A stretch of DNA of 52,318 nt from an uncultured Burkholderiales bacterium (GTDB lineage: Bacteria > Pseudomonadota > Gammaproteobacteria > Burkholderiales > Burkholderiaceae_E): contig CAIVAS010000253.1 of the NCBI GenBank assembly GCA_903903975.1, positions 1 to 52,318 on the forward strand, given 5' to 3'. The position numbers and the translations under genes are program-made. Below, piece after piece: positions 44,869 to 52,318 of the stretch (within the stretch, counting starts at the first letter, position 1; every line of letters starts with the position of its first letter). The notes under the pieces are model-generated. The model was given only the letters and a program-made list of their open reading frames with translations, was not told where the DNA came from and searched no databases.

Positions 44869-45219
44869 ATGCAGGCCCTGGTTCTTCGTCGAAAGTTTTC
44901 AAAATTTCTTTTCGCAATTCTGTCTTCTATCGTAACCACTGCAAGTTTCAGTACCGAGAACGAGGCGCTTCTGGTCATCAGCAAGCATCGCTTTGAGCCC
45001 GCCGAACTGAAAATTCCTGCGAATCAGCGGGTGCGGCTGACGATTCACAACACCGACAGCACCGCCGAGGAATTCGAAAGTCACGCATTGAACCGCGAAA
45101 AGCTGATCCCGGCGGGCAAGAAGGTCGTGATTTTCATCGGCCCGCTGAAGGCCGGCACCTATGCCTTTGTGGGTGAATACAACGAGGCCAGTGCCAAAGG
45201 CGTAGTGATTGCCGAGTGA
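44869..45219 (+). CDS. Periplasmic cupredoxin-domain protein of an FTR1 iron-uptake system
   Basis: Small exported cupredoxin of 116 aa from the ATG at 44869. A signal peptide (about 1-27, hydrophobic FLFAILSSIVTTASF) precedes FEPAELKIPANQRVRLTIHN. The segment AEEFESHALNREKLIPAG and the ending GTYAFVGEYNEASAKGVV are characteristic of cupredoxins encoded beside FTR1 permeases. They are thought to bind or oxidise iron with copper before transport. The classical type-1 Cys-His-Met set is absent; His and Glu residues in the EFESH region are the candidate metal ligands. The permease gene follows after 64 bases, and a Fur box lies upstream. Confidence 0.82.
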   Translation: MQALVLRRKFSKFLFAILSSIVTTASFSTENEALLVISKHRFEPAELKIPANQRVRLTIHNTDSTAEEFESHALNREKLIPAGKKVVIFIGPLKAGTYAFVGEYNEASAKGVVIAE

Positions 45220-45283
45220 GCACGGTATGAACGCCGAATGATCGGCGGCCGGAGCAGTGCAGCAGTGCTTGAAGAGGCCAGAG

Positions 45284-46156
45284 ATGTTCGCGACCAGCTT
45301 GATTGTTTTCAGAGAAACCCTCGAAGCCGCCCTGTTCGTGGGCATTGTTGCGGCTGCCACCCGCGCTATCCCGGGCCGAGGCCGGTGGATCAGCGGCGGT
45401 GTGATGGCGGGGTTTGCCGGGGCGCTGCTGTTGGCAGCCGGCATGGAGCAGATCAGTGCATGGGCCGATGGCATCGGCCAGGAACTCCTGAATATCGGCA
45501 TTCTCTGTATCGCACTGGCGATGCTCGGCTGGCACTGCATCTGGGTGTCGACGCATGCGGGCGAGATGGTGCGCCAGGCAAAAAACCTGGGCGCTCAGGC
45601 ACAAATCGTCCATGAGTCGGGCCATGAATCGGAGCACTCCTCCGGGCATCCATCGCTATGGGCTCTGACAACTGCGATTGCGCTCTCTGTCCTGCGGGAA
45701 GGCGCTGAGACGGTTCTCTTCGTGGCAGGCATCTCGTCGGGCGCGAGCGGCAATGCGATGCATGTGAGCGCGAGCGTCAGCCTCGGCCTGCTGGCAGGCG
45801 CTTTGCTTGGCGGGCTGATCTATCTGGGACTGGCTCGCGTCAGGACGCAATATGTCTTTGCAGTCACCAATGTCCTGATCCTCGCGCTGGCAGGCAGCCT
45901 TGCCAGTCAACTGGCCAAAGCGCTCGTTCAGTCCGGGCTGATCGTGCAGCCGTCAACGCCGGTATGGGATGCGTCGAGTTGGCTTGCCAATGGGTCGTCC
46001 TTCGGCACCTTGCTTCACGCTCTGATCGGCTATGACGCCAGCCCGTCGAGCGTGCAGTTGATGTTCTATGTCGGCGCGGTTGTGCTGATCGGCCTGGCAA
46101 CCCGCCTGGCCAAATCGCGCAGACTGTCACCACCGGCATCAGTCGCGATCGCCTGA
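45284..46156 (+). CDS. FTR1-family iron permease
   Basis: High-affinity iron permease of 290 aa with about seven transmembrane helices. Both REXXE iron-binding motifs are present in helices: RETLE (10-14) and REGAE (138-142). ATG 45284 puts the first motif at the normal position, with GAAGAGG upstream. Between them a periplasmic or cytoplasmic loop (110-122) reads HESGHESEHSSGH, giving four histidines spaced exactly four residues apart, a likely metal-binding strip not part of the FTR1 core. It works with the cupredoxin gene upstream. P19 and ferredoxin-like genes found in FtrABCD systems are missing here. Confidence 0.9.
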   Translation: MFATSLIVFRETLEAALFVGIVAAATRAIPGRGRWISGGVMAGFAGALLLAAGMEQISAWADGIGQELLNIGILCIALAMLGWHCIWVSTHAGEMVRQAKNLGAQAQIVHESGHESEHSSGHPSLWALTTAIALSVLREGAETVLFVAGISSGASGNAMHVSASVSLGLLAGALLGGLIYLGLARVRTQYVFAVTNVLILALAGSLASQLAKALVQSGLIVQPSTPVWDASSWLANGSSFGTLLHALIGYDASPSSVQLMFYVGAVVLIGLATRLAKSRRLSPPASVAIA

Positions 46157-46249
46157 ACCGTCTGAACCCGCAGGGCAATAAGCGTTAGACTTTGACCCCT
46201 GCAATGAGACCGCCGGACACCCAAGCGGATCCGAGTCCGAGCACACACC

Positions 46250-46801
46250 ATGACAACAACACACAACCCCGAGGCGGTGATCGCATTCTGGTTTACAGAC
46301 ATCACGCCCAAGCAATGGTGGGCGCGGTCGGACGAATTCGATCAGCTCATCACGACGCGCTTTGGCGCATTGCAAGCTGCTGCATCCCGCTGCGAGCTCT
46401 TTGAATGGCGCAAAACAGCCACCGGCAGATTGGCCGAAGTCATCGTGCTCGATCAGTTCTCGCGAAATATTTTTCGCGACCGGGCCGACGCCTTTGCAAG
46501 CGACAGTCTCGCGCTCGCGCTGGCACAGACCGCGGTTGACGTCGGCGCCGACCGCGAACTCGAAGTCGACCAGCGCGCCTTTCTCTACATGCCCTATATG
46601 CACAGCGAATCGGCTGTCATTCATGGCGTTGCCCAAGCGCTCTTTGCCTCACTCGGCGACAAGGACAAACTGAATTTCGAGTTGCGGCACAAGGCAATCA
46701 TCGATCGCTTCGGTCGCTATCCGCATCGCAATGCCCACCTTGGGCGAGTCTCGACAACCGACGAGATTGCCTTCCTTCAAACCCCCGGCTCGTCGTTCTG
46801 A
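46250..46801 (+). CDS. DUF924-family protein
   Basis: Soluble protein of 183 aa. The N-terminus AVIAFWFTDITPKQWWARSDEFD, the centre EVIVLDQFSRNIFRDRADAFASD, and YMPYMHSESAVIHG with FGRYPHRNAHLGR are the DUF924 landmarks. Members are single-domain, all-helical, TPR-like proteins of unproven function. The conserved Arg, His and Asp residues suggest a ligand site. It lies 20 bases before the second CoA transferase and may be co-transcribed with it. Confidence 0.85.
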   Translation: MTTTHNPEAVIAFWFTDITPKQWWARSDEFDQLITTRFGALQAAASRCELFEWRKTATGRLAEVIVLDQFSRNIFRDRADAFASDSLALALAQTAVDVGADRELEVDQRAFLYMPYMHSESAVIHGVAQALFASLGDKDKLNFELRHKAIIDRFGRYPHRNAHLGRVSTTDEIAFLQTPGSSF

Positions 46802-46821
46802 GCGTTCTGCGCGAACCCGCC

Positions 46822-48057
46822 ATGACCCAACCCTCTGACGCCACCTCCCCGCCTGAGCGCCTGCTCGAAGGCATCGTCGTGTGCGACTTCACACGCGTGC
46901 TCTCAGGTCCCTATTGCACACGGCTTTTAGCCGACCTGGGCGCCGACGTGATCAAGATCGAGCGTCCGGGCGAAGGCGATGAAGTGCGTCACATCGCGCC
47001 GCAGATGAGCCCGACCGCGAACGATCAGAGTGCCTACTTCGCCCGCATCAATGCCGGCAAGCGAAGCATCGCCATCGACTTCACCAATCCGCAGGCCCGC
47101 GACGTCGTGCTCGACCTGGTGCGAAAGGCCGATGTCGTGGTCGAGAATTTTTCGCCGGGGGTGATGGCTAAGTACCGGTTCGACGAGCCGAGCCTACGCG
47201 CCATCAAACCCGAGCTGGTCTATTGCTCAATCTCGGGATTCGGTCAGACCGGCCCGCTGCGCGGGCTGCAGGCCTATGCGCATCTGATCAACGCCTTCTC
47301 CGGCATGATGGACCTTGATAGCAGCGGCTTTCTGGCGCCCAAGGCCTCCAATTTGCAGGCCGCCGACGTGCTGGCTGGTGCCCATGCCTTCGGTGCAATC
47401 TGCGCGGCGCTGATCCGTCAGATCCGCCGCGGTCAGGGCGCCTATCTCGATGTGTCGATGCTCGAATGCCTGATCTGCGCCGACGATGTCAATTTCGCAG
47501 CGCTGCTCAATGACACGCCAATCGAGCGCAAACCGCGGGTGGGCATGGTGGTGCAGGAGATCGGTGGCCGTCATGTTGCGATGCAGGTGGGCGGCGCAGC
47601 CAATATGTGGGCGCGGATGGTCGAGGCGATGAAGCGCCCCGATCTGATCAATGATCAGCGCTTTGCGACCACCGCTGCGCGTCGTGCCAACTGGGGCGAG
47701 CTGATGACCCTGATTGCCGATTGGCTGGGCACCATGAAAAGTGCTGACGAGGCCCTCGAGACGCTGGGCGCCTCGAGGGTGCCGGCGGTGCCGATGATGC
47801 TGCCCGAAGAGATCGTGGTGCATCCGCATCTGGCGCATCGCAAGGCTTTCCCGGTGCTCTCGCATCCGCAGCGCCCGCAGGGTGTGCGCGTTACCGCGGC
47901 GCCCTTTCAGCTCGATGGCGAGGCGGTCGTGCCGCAGGCCAGCGCGCCCTGGCGGATCGGTGAACATACCCGCGAGGTGCTGGGCAGTGTGCTTGGCTAT
48001 GATGCGGCGCGCATCGCGGCGCTGCAGTCGGACGGCGTGGTCAGTTCGGCCGATTGA
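46822..48057 (+). CDS. CaiB/BaiF-family (class III) CoA transferase
   Basis: Second class III CoA transferase, 411 aa. It starts ERLLEGIVVCDFTRVLSGPY, with LGADVIKIERPGEGDEVR, then INAGKRSIAIDFTNPQARD, VVENFSPGVMAKY and CSISGFGQTGPLRGLQAY. The region of the expected catalytic Asp reads NLQAADVLAG. It shares the fold but differs clearly from the enzyme at 39497-40681 (a longer N-terminus and a different middle), so they likely serve different acids. A DUF2889 gene follows after 95 bases. Confidence 0.9.
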   Translation: MTQPSDATSPPERLLEGIVVCDFTRVLSGPYCTRLLADLGADVIKIERPGEGDEVRHIAPQMSPTANDQSAYFARINAGKRSIAIDFTNPQARDVVLDLVRKADVVVENFSPGVMAKYRFDEPSLRAIKPELVYCSISGFGQTGPLRGLQAYAHLINAFSGMMDLDSSGFLAPKASNLQAADVLAGAHAFGAICAALIRQIRRGQGAYLDVSMLECLICADDVNFAALLNDTPIERKPRVGMVVQEIGGRHVAMQVGGAANMWARMVEAMKRPDLINDQRFATTAARRANWGELMTLIADWLGTMKSADEALETLGASRVPAVPMMLPEEIVVHPHLAHRKAFPVLSHPQRPQGVRVTAAPFQLDGEAVVPQASAPWRIGEHTREVLGSVLGYDAARIAALQSDGVVSSAD

Positions 48058-48152
48058 GTCTCTGCGCCAAGCGCGGACAAGCATCACCAGGACAGGGGCG
48101 CAGTTCAGCGACAATAGGCGTCTGTGCCATCAACGATTCACGGATTGTCGCC

Positions 48153-48728
48153 ATGAGCCTTTCAGCCCCTGTCGAGCGCGCGCCGCTCCATACCCGCACC
48201 ATCGTCTGCCACGGCTTCAAGCGCGCCGACGGCCACTTCGACATCGAAGCCAGCATCATCGACGTCAAGGCCTATCAATACACCGAGCCCTTTCGCGGTG
48301 TGCGCGATCCGGGCAGCCATGTGCACGAGATGTGGGTGCGCCTCACTGTGGGCGAAGACATGGTGGTCAAGGGCATCGAAGTCTCGATGCCGGCCACGCC
48401 CTACCCTGCCTGCCAGACCGCCAAACCCAACTTCAAGGGCCTGATCGGTGTGACGGTAGGCAGCGGCTGGCGCCGCGCCGTGCAGGAATGCGTCGGCAAT
48501 GTGCGCGGCTGCACGCATGTGCGCGAGTTGCTGTTTCCGATGGCCACCGTCGCCTTTCAGACCATCGGCGGATGGCCGGTGGCCGGCGAGGAGCCCAAGA
48601 TTGCGCCGATCAAGCGGGCTGAAAAGCCGCGCGTGATCGACGGTTGTATTGCCTGGGCGTCTGATGGCGAGGTGGTCGCCAAGCTTCATCCGGAGTTTGC
48701 GGTGCCATCGCGCACCGCGACGGATTGA
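48153..48728 (+). CDS. DUF2889-family protein
   Basis: Soluble protein of 191 aa from the ATG at 48153. It shows the DUF2889 pattern: a leading LHTRTIVCHGFKRADGHFDI, then EASIIDVKAYQY, HEMWVRLTVGEDMVVKGIEV, and a conserved Cys/His region (ECVGNVRGCTHVRELLFPM). Function is unproven. It is commonly seen near acyl-CoA metabolism in proteobacteria, and here follows a CoA transferase. Its stop codon abuts that of the next, opposite gene (TGATCA shared at 48726-48731). Confidence 0.85.
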   Translation: MSLSAPVERAPLHTRTIVCHGFKRADGHFDIEASIIDVKAYQYTEPFRGVRDPGSHVHEMWVRLTVGEDMVVKGIEVSMPATPYPACQTAKPNFKGLIGVTVGSGWRRAVQECVGNVRGCTHVRELLFPMATVAFQTIGGWPVAGEEPKIAPIKRAEKPRVIDGCIAWASDGEVVAKLHPEFAVPSRTATD

Positions 48729-49664
48729 TCAAGGTGCTACGTCAATCAGCCCGATAAAGTCGTAAGTGTTGGCGCTGTCGATCGCGGTCAGGACGAGTCG
48801 GGGCTTCCCGGTGCTGGCGTTGGTGCCCGGCGTTGCAATGCCATTGAACACGGTCCCAGGCAAAGAACAGGATGCTTGCCGGCCGATTGTCATGGCGACG
48901 TTGTAAATATTCTTTCCGGACGCTCGCGGCGCGATCGTGCCACTCCAGATGCAGCCAGCCTGCGTGGAGGGGGCGAGAAAGGTCATCGCAAGAGTGGGGG
49001 CAGACGAGCCAGCGCTTGTCACAATGAAGCTGAATTTTTCGCGCCCGGTTGAGGACTCAACCGTGCCGGCCCAGTTCCCGATGACGTAAGTGTTGGTTGC
49101 CGGCGTGTCGTAGCTCGAATCGTATTTGAGACTGAAGCTCCAGCCGACCGACTGCGTCCCGGATTTCCAGTTGGTACTTCCCGGAAAAGACGTATTCACC
49201 ACGTAGGCATCGGTCGATGCGAGTGTGCCGGCCACATTCGTCTGGACGCCGTCCTTTCCCCAAAACTTGGCATCAGTCGAGTTGAACTTGCTGCTGGCAC
49301 TCTGCCCCGTACCGTGCACCATCGAATCGATCAAGCCATTGAGCGACACCACTAACCAATACTCGCCATTCTCCAGGACAGGCCCTGCCATAACGAAACT
49401 CGCGCCAGTGGCCGGATCGACCTGGCTGGTTGGCCCACCCCAATAACCTTCGACCGAGGTCTTGGTTGTACCCGTTCCGCCGCCGCCTGTACCGCCGCCG
49501 CCCGTTCCGCCGCCGCCCGTTCCGCCGCCTGAACTACCACCTGAGTCGCTGCCGGAACTCGACGACCCGCCGCCGCTACCGCAAGCCGCCAGCATCAGTG
49601 CTAGAGCAAACGCCGTCACCGGCACCAGTGCCGATCGTTTCAAGAGCTTCGTCATCGTGAACAT
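48729..49664 (-). CDS. Lipoprotein with glycine-rich linker, function unknown
   Basis: Predicted lipoprotein of 311 aa. A signal peptide ends in the lipobox LAAC (Cys28). Residues 29-65 form a Gly/Ser/Thr linker with repeated GGGGT units encoded by 15-base tandem repeats. The remaining ~245 residues are Ser/Thr/Gly-rich, beta-strand-like, with an early VEGYWGG and two cysteines (AGCIWSG, ASCSLPG) that could pair. VEGYWGG resembles starts of small lipocalin- or calycin-like surface domains, but I do not recognise a family. ATG 49664 is preferred; ATG 49655 is three codons in. Confidence 0.8.
   Translation of the reverse strand: MFTMTKLLKRSALVPVTAFALALMLAACGSGGGSSSSGSDSGGSSGGGTGGGGTGGGGTGGGGTGTTKTSVEGYWGGPTSQVDPATGASFVMAGPVLENGEYWLVVSLNGLIDSMVHGTGQSASSKFNSTDAKFWGKDGVQTNVAGTLASTDAYVVNTSFPGSTNWKSGTQSVGWSFSLKYDSSYDTPATNTYVIGNWAGTVESSTGREKFSFIVTSAGSSAPTLAMTFLAPSTQAGCIWSGTIAPRASGKNIYNVAMTIGRQASCSLPGTVFNGIATPGTNASTGKPRLVLTAIDSANTYDFIGLIDVAP
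49471..49530. repeat. 15-bp tandem repeat encoding the lipoprotein glycine linker
   Basis: Four in-frame 15-base units (49471, 49486, 49501, 49516) that encode GGGGT on the minus strand. Units differ at few positions, so the linker length is likely to vary between strains. Confidence 0.85.
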
Positions 49665-49809
49665 GATGGATATCCCTAAGGTTGCATGATCCGAACCGGC
49701 ACACAGGGTATCGGACTTATCTGACATGATCAAAAAAGTGATTTTTTGCAGTCACATTTCAGGAGGAGCGACCCTTTTGCACGTCGCCAGTCTGGCAGGC
49801 ACGCTAGAT

Positions 49810-49857
49810 GGCTCACCGAGAGGCTCAATCGGAGGCTCACTGGGGCGCTCAGATCGC
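49810..49857. repeat. 12-bp tandem array carrying successive in-frame stop codons of the helicase gene
   Basis: Units begin GGCTCA at 49810, 49822 and 49834, with a CGCTCA variant at 49846. On the minus strand each unit contains TGAGC, and the 12-base period keeps all four TGA codons in the helicase frame; the first is the true stop at 49849-49851. A TAG follows later in the same frame. Confidence 0.8.
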
Positions 49858-52318
49858 CGGCTCAAAGAGTCCGAGCAGGTCTTCCTGACTCAGTCCTTCG
49901 GCGCCCAGCGCGCCCGACAGCACCGATTGTGCCAGTTCCGCTTTACGGGCTTGCAAGCTCAGGATGCGCTCCTCGATCGTGCCGGCAGCGATCAGCTTGT
50001 AGACAAAGACTGGCCGCACTTGCCCGATGCGATGTGCTCGATCGGTGGCCTGCGCCTCGACCGCCGGATTCCACCACGGGTCGTAGTGGATGACGGTGTC
50101 GGCAGCGGTCAGGTTCAGGCCGACCCCGCCCGCTTTGAGCGATAGCAAAAAGATGCGCGCATCGCCCGCCTGAAAGGCCTCGACCGCGCCACGGCGATCG
50201 TCGGTATCCCCATCCAGACGGGTGCGATCGACCTTGGCCAACTGCGCATCGGCGTCCAGCGCCACTTCGATGCGATCGAGCATTGACGTGAACTGTGAAA
50301 ACACCAGCACCTTGCGGCCCTCGTCGACCAGCGTGCGCAGCAGCGTGAGCAGTTCCTCGCGCTTGGCCGAACCGCTCACCTTGCGCGCTGCGGGCAGCGC
50401 AAGCAAAGACGGGTCGCAGCAGGCCTGGCGCAATTTGAGGAGCGCATCGAGCACCACCACCCGGCTGCGCTCAAGCCCGGCACCGGCCAGCGCCATGCGT
50501 ACGCGTTCGTCCATCGCGACACGCACCGATTCATAGAGGTCGCGCTGCTCGCGACCGAGCTCGACACGGTGAATGATGTCGGTGCGCGCCGGCAGCTCGG
50601 TGAGAACCGCTGCCTTGGTCCGGCGCAAGAGAAACGGTCGGATGCGCTGCGCAAGCGAGTGCAGGCGGTCGGCGGCCTCGGGGCCGTCGCCACGTTTCTC
50701 GATCGGGCCTCGGAAACGCAGCCGGAAGGCCTCTTCCCGTCCAAGCAGACCCGGCACCACGAACTGCATCACCGACCACAGCTCGCCGAGGTGGTTCTCG
50801 AGCGGTGTGCCGGTCAGTGCAATCCGGTGCGATGCCCGCAGCGCCCTGATCGCACCGGCCGCGCGGGTGCGAGGATTCTTGACCAGGTGAGCCTCATCGG
50901 CGATGACCACATGCCAGCGCTGCGCCTCGAGCACATCGCGATCGCGCGGCAAAAGCGCATAGCTGGTGAGGACCAGATCATGATCGGCGATCTGATCGAA
51001 TCGCTTTGACCGATCGCTGCCGGTCAGCGCCAGCACGCGCAACTCGGGGGCATGGCGCTGCGCTTCGTCCTGCCAGTTGAAGATCAGCGAGGTGGGCGCC
51101 ACGACCAGCGCCGGCCGAGTAAGCCTGCCGGCCGCACGCTCGCACTCGAGATGCGCCAGCATCTGCACGGTTTTACCCAGGCCCATGTCGTCGGCCAGTA
51201 CGCCTCCGGTGCCACTGGCCGCGATGAACTGCAGCCAGGCGAGGCCCTGCTGCTGATAGGGGCGCAGCCTTGCCTTGAAGGAGGGCGGCGGTTCGACCGA
51301 AGGCAGGCCCTCGAAGGACTCCGACAGCGCGCGCAATGACGACAGCGATTCGGGCAGCGCCACCCCCGGGGAAAGCGCGGCAAGCGAGGCGGCGGCGGCC
51401 GCATCCAGACGCATCGAGGCCCTGAAGCCGGCCAGGTCGCCATCGTGCCCGCTGATCTGCGGGCCGAATTCTGCCCAGTCGGTCACAACGCGAACCAGCG
51501 GTTCGATGCGCTCGGCCTCGATCCGCAATACTTCACGCTCGCCGACCCTCAGCCACAGCACGCCATCCGGGCAGCGCGAGCGCGACCAGGCCTCATAGCC
51601 ACCGTGAGCAATGACCTGCGCGAGCACCGGTGCCAGGTCGATGCGGCTGCCGGCAACCTGGATGCCCGACTGCAGCTCGAACCAGCCATTGACCGGCGCG
51701 GGGCCTGACGCCGACTGCTTGGCGTCATCGACATCGTCGACATCATCAGCCTCATCGGCAGGAGCGGCGCCGGGATTTGAGGACACAGCATCTGCGGACG
51801 CCGCACTGTTGGCCCCGGCAACTTTGGGCGACTTCGCCGAGCGCACGCCCGAGCCGGTGGCGGATCTGATCGGCGCAGCGCCCGCCTCGGCGGGAACCGG
51901 CGTCAGTTCGAGCGATACCGAATCGGCTTCGACCAGGGTGAGCGGCACCACCGATTCATCGACCAGCATCCAGCCCTCGCGTTCGAGCCGGGGGGCGAGT
52001 TCGAACTTGATGCGTGCCGCGGCAACGCTGGTGCAAGGCAAGGTGGCAATCGTGAGCCAGCCGCTGCCGCCTTTTGATTTCGCACGGGCGGCATCGGTCG
52101 CCGGCTCGGTGGCAAAGCGCAGACCATCGTCGTCGGCCGCCAGGCGTCTGAGGCTGTCATGAAGCGACTCGCGCAGCGCACGCTCGGCCGGCGGATCGCA
52201 GATCAGCAGCAGCGGGCCGATGTCGTCTCGAATGCCAAGGCTGGTCGAGCGCAGCGGCTCGATGCGTCGCCCCTCGTATTCGACCGCAATCGACACCGCC
52301 ATCAGGCCAGATGACGAG
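49849..52318 (-). CDS. SNF2-family DEAD/DEAH-box helicase (5' end probably outside window)
   Basis: Swi2/Snf2-type ATPase; at least 817 aa are visible. An ATG at 52302 is possible but has no ribosome-binding site, and the frame stays open to the window edge, so the protein probably starts further out. A divergent N-terminal region (to about 340) includes an acidic DDVDDVDD linker near 195. The core shows GVLADDMGLGKTVQML (about 370), DEAH within VIADEAHLVKNPRTRA (about 470), ALTGTPLENHLGELWSV, VFSQFTSMLDRIEVAL, LSLKAGGVGLNLTAAD and DRAHRIGQ (about 757). Family members translocate on duplex DNA or displace RNA polymerase, as RapA does; the role here is unknown. Confidence 0.92.
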   Translation of the reverse strand, partial: SSSGLMAVSIAVEYEGRRIEPLRSTSLGIRDDIGPLLLICDPPAERALRESLHDSLRRLAADDDGLRFATEPATDAARAKSKGGSGWLTIATLPCTSVAAARIKFELAPRLEREGWMLVDESVVPLTLVEADSVSLELTPVPAEAGAAPIRSATGSGVRSAKSPKVAGANSAASADAVSSNPGAAPADEADDVDDVDDAKQSASGPAPVNGWFELQSGIQVAGSRIDLAPVLAQVIAHGGYEAWSRSRCPDGVLWLRVGEREVLRIEAERIEPLVRVVTDWAEFGPQISGHDGDLAGFRASMRLDAAAAASLAALSPGVALPESLSSLRALSESFEGLPSVEPPPSFKARLRPYQQQGLAWLQFIAASGTGGVLADDMGLGKTVQMLAHLECERAAGRLTRPALVVAPTSLIFNWQDEAQRHAPELRVLALTGSDRSKRFDQIADHDLVLTSYALLPRDRDVLEAQRWHVVIADEAHLVKNPRTRAAGAIRALRASHRIALTGTPLENHLGELWSVMQFVVPGLLGREEAFRLRFRGPIEKRGDGPEAADRLHSLAQRIRPFLLRRTKAAVLTELPARTDIIHRVELGREQRDLYESVRVAMDERVRMALAGAGLERSRVVVLDALLKLRQACCDPSLLALPAARKVSGSAKREELLTLLRTLVDEGRKVLVFSQFTSMLDRIEVALDADAQLAKVDRTRLDGDTDDRRGAVEAFQAGDARIFLLSLKAGGVGLNLTAADTVIHYDPWWNPAVEAQATDRAHRIGQVRPVFVYKLIAAGTIEERILSLQARKAELAQSVLSGALGAEGLSQEDLLGLFEPAI

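Overview
The window is a high-GC, gene-dense stretch of a Gram-negative chromosome. It most likely comes from a betaproteobacterium of the order Burkholderiales. The grounds are the conserved order amgK-murU-pepP-ubiH-dusB-fis-purH-ruvCAB, a full tol-pal cluster, two Bug/TctC-type solute-binding proteins, CaiB-type CoA transferases and a PEP-CTERM protein. Genus cannot be set from the sequence alone. No IS element, integrase, prophage gene, CRISPR array or rRNA was seen.

Left part (1-16.4 kb, all + strand) is housekeeping. It holds peptidoglycan-sugar recycling (amgK, truncated by the window edge, and murU), an Xaa-Pro aminopeptidase, a UbiH-type flavin hydroxylase, dusB-fis, purH, the Holliday-junction genes ruvC-ruvA-ruvB, and a rhomboid protease lying where ybgC usually sits. 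After these come tolQ-tolR-tolA-tolB-pal-cpoB and a YeeE/YedE sulfur transporter. A tRNA-Lys(TTT) with its own promoter and terminator closes this part.

Middle part (16.7-36 kb) is accessory and alternates strand. A branched-chain-amino-acid-type ABC importer has its LivM and LivG parts fused in one chain. It runs tail to tail, with a 14-base overlap, into a Tat-exported multicopper oxidase. A Bug solute-binding protein is coupled to a YtcJ-like amidohydrolase. An unrecognised polytopic membrane protein is translationally coupled to diacylglycerol kinase. A PEP-CTERM protein lacks an ordinary start codon. A queC-queD-queE queuosine operon carries a QueD made of three tandem T-fold domains whose catalytic residues are split between the copies. 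A BLUF blue-light receptor lies just upstream of queC and is divergent from a SOUL heme-binding protein. A second YtcJ-like amidohydrolase is a predicted lipoprotein.

Right part (36-52.3 kb) has four blocks. The first is a MacAB-like ABC export operon (adaptor, permease, ATPase). The second is a CoA transferase / enoyl-CoA hydratase / Bug cluster, with a 14-bp tandem array between its first two genes. The third is an iron module: a TonB-dependent receptor divergent from a cupredoxin and an FTR1 permease, with a good Fur box between them. The last contains a DUF924 protein, a second CoA transferase, a DUF2889 protein, a glycine-linker lipoprotein and a SNF2 helicase that runs off the right edge.

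The most unusual items are the triple-domain QueD, the Fur-boxed iron module with an HxxxH-type loop in its permease, the two intergenic tandem arrays (one repeating in-frame TGA stops), the start-less PEP-CTERM gene, and the unknown membrane protein paired with DgkA. All functional calls are from motif and context recognition by eye; no database search was run.
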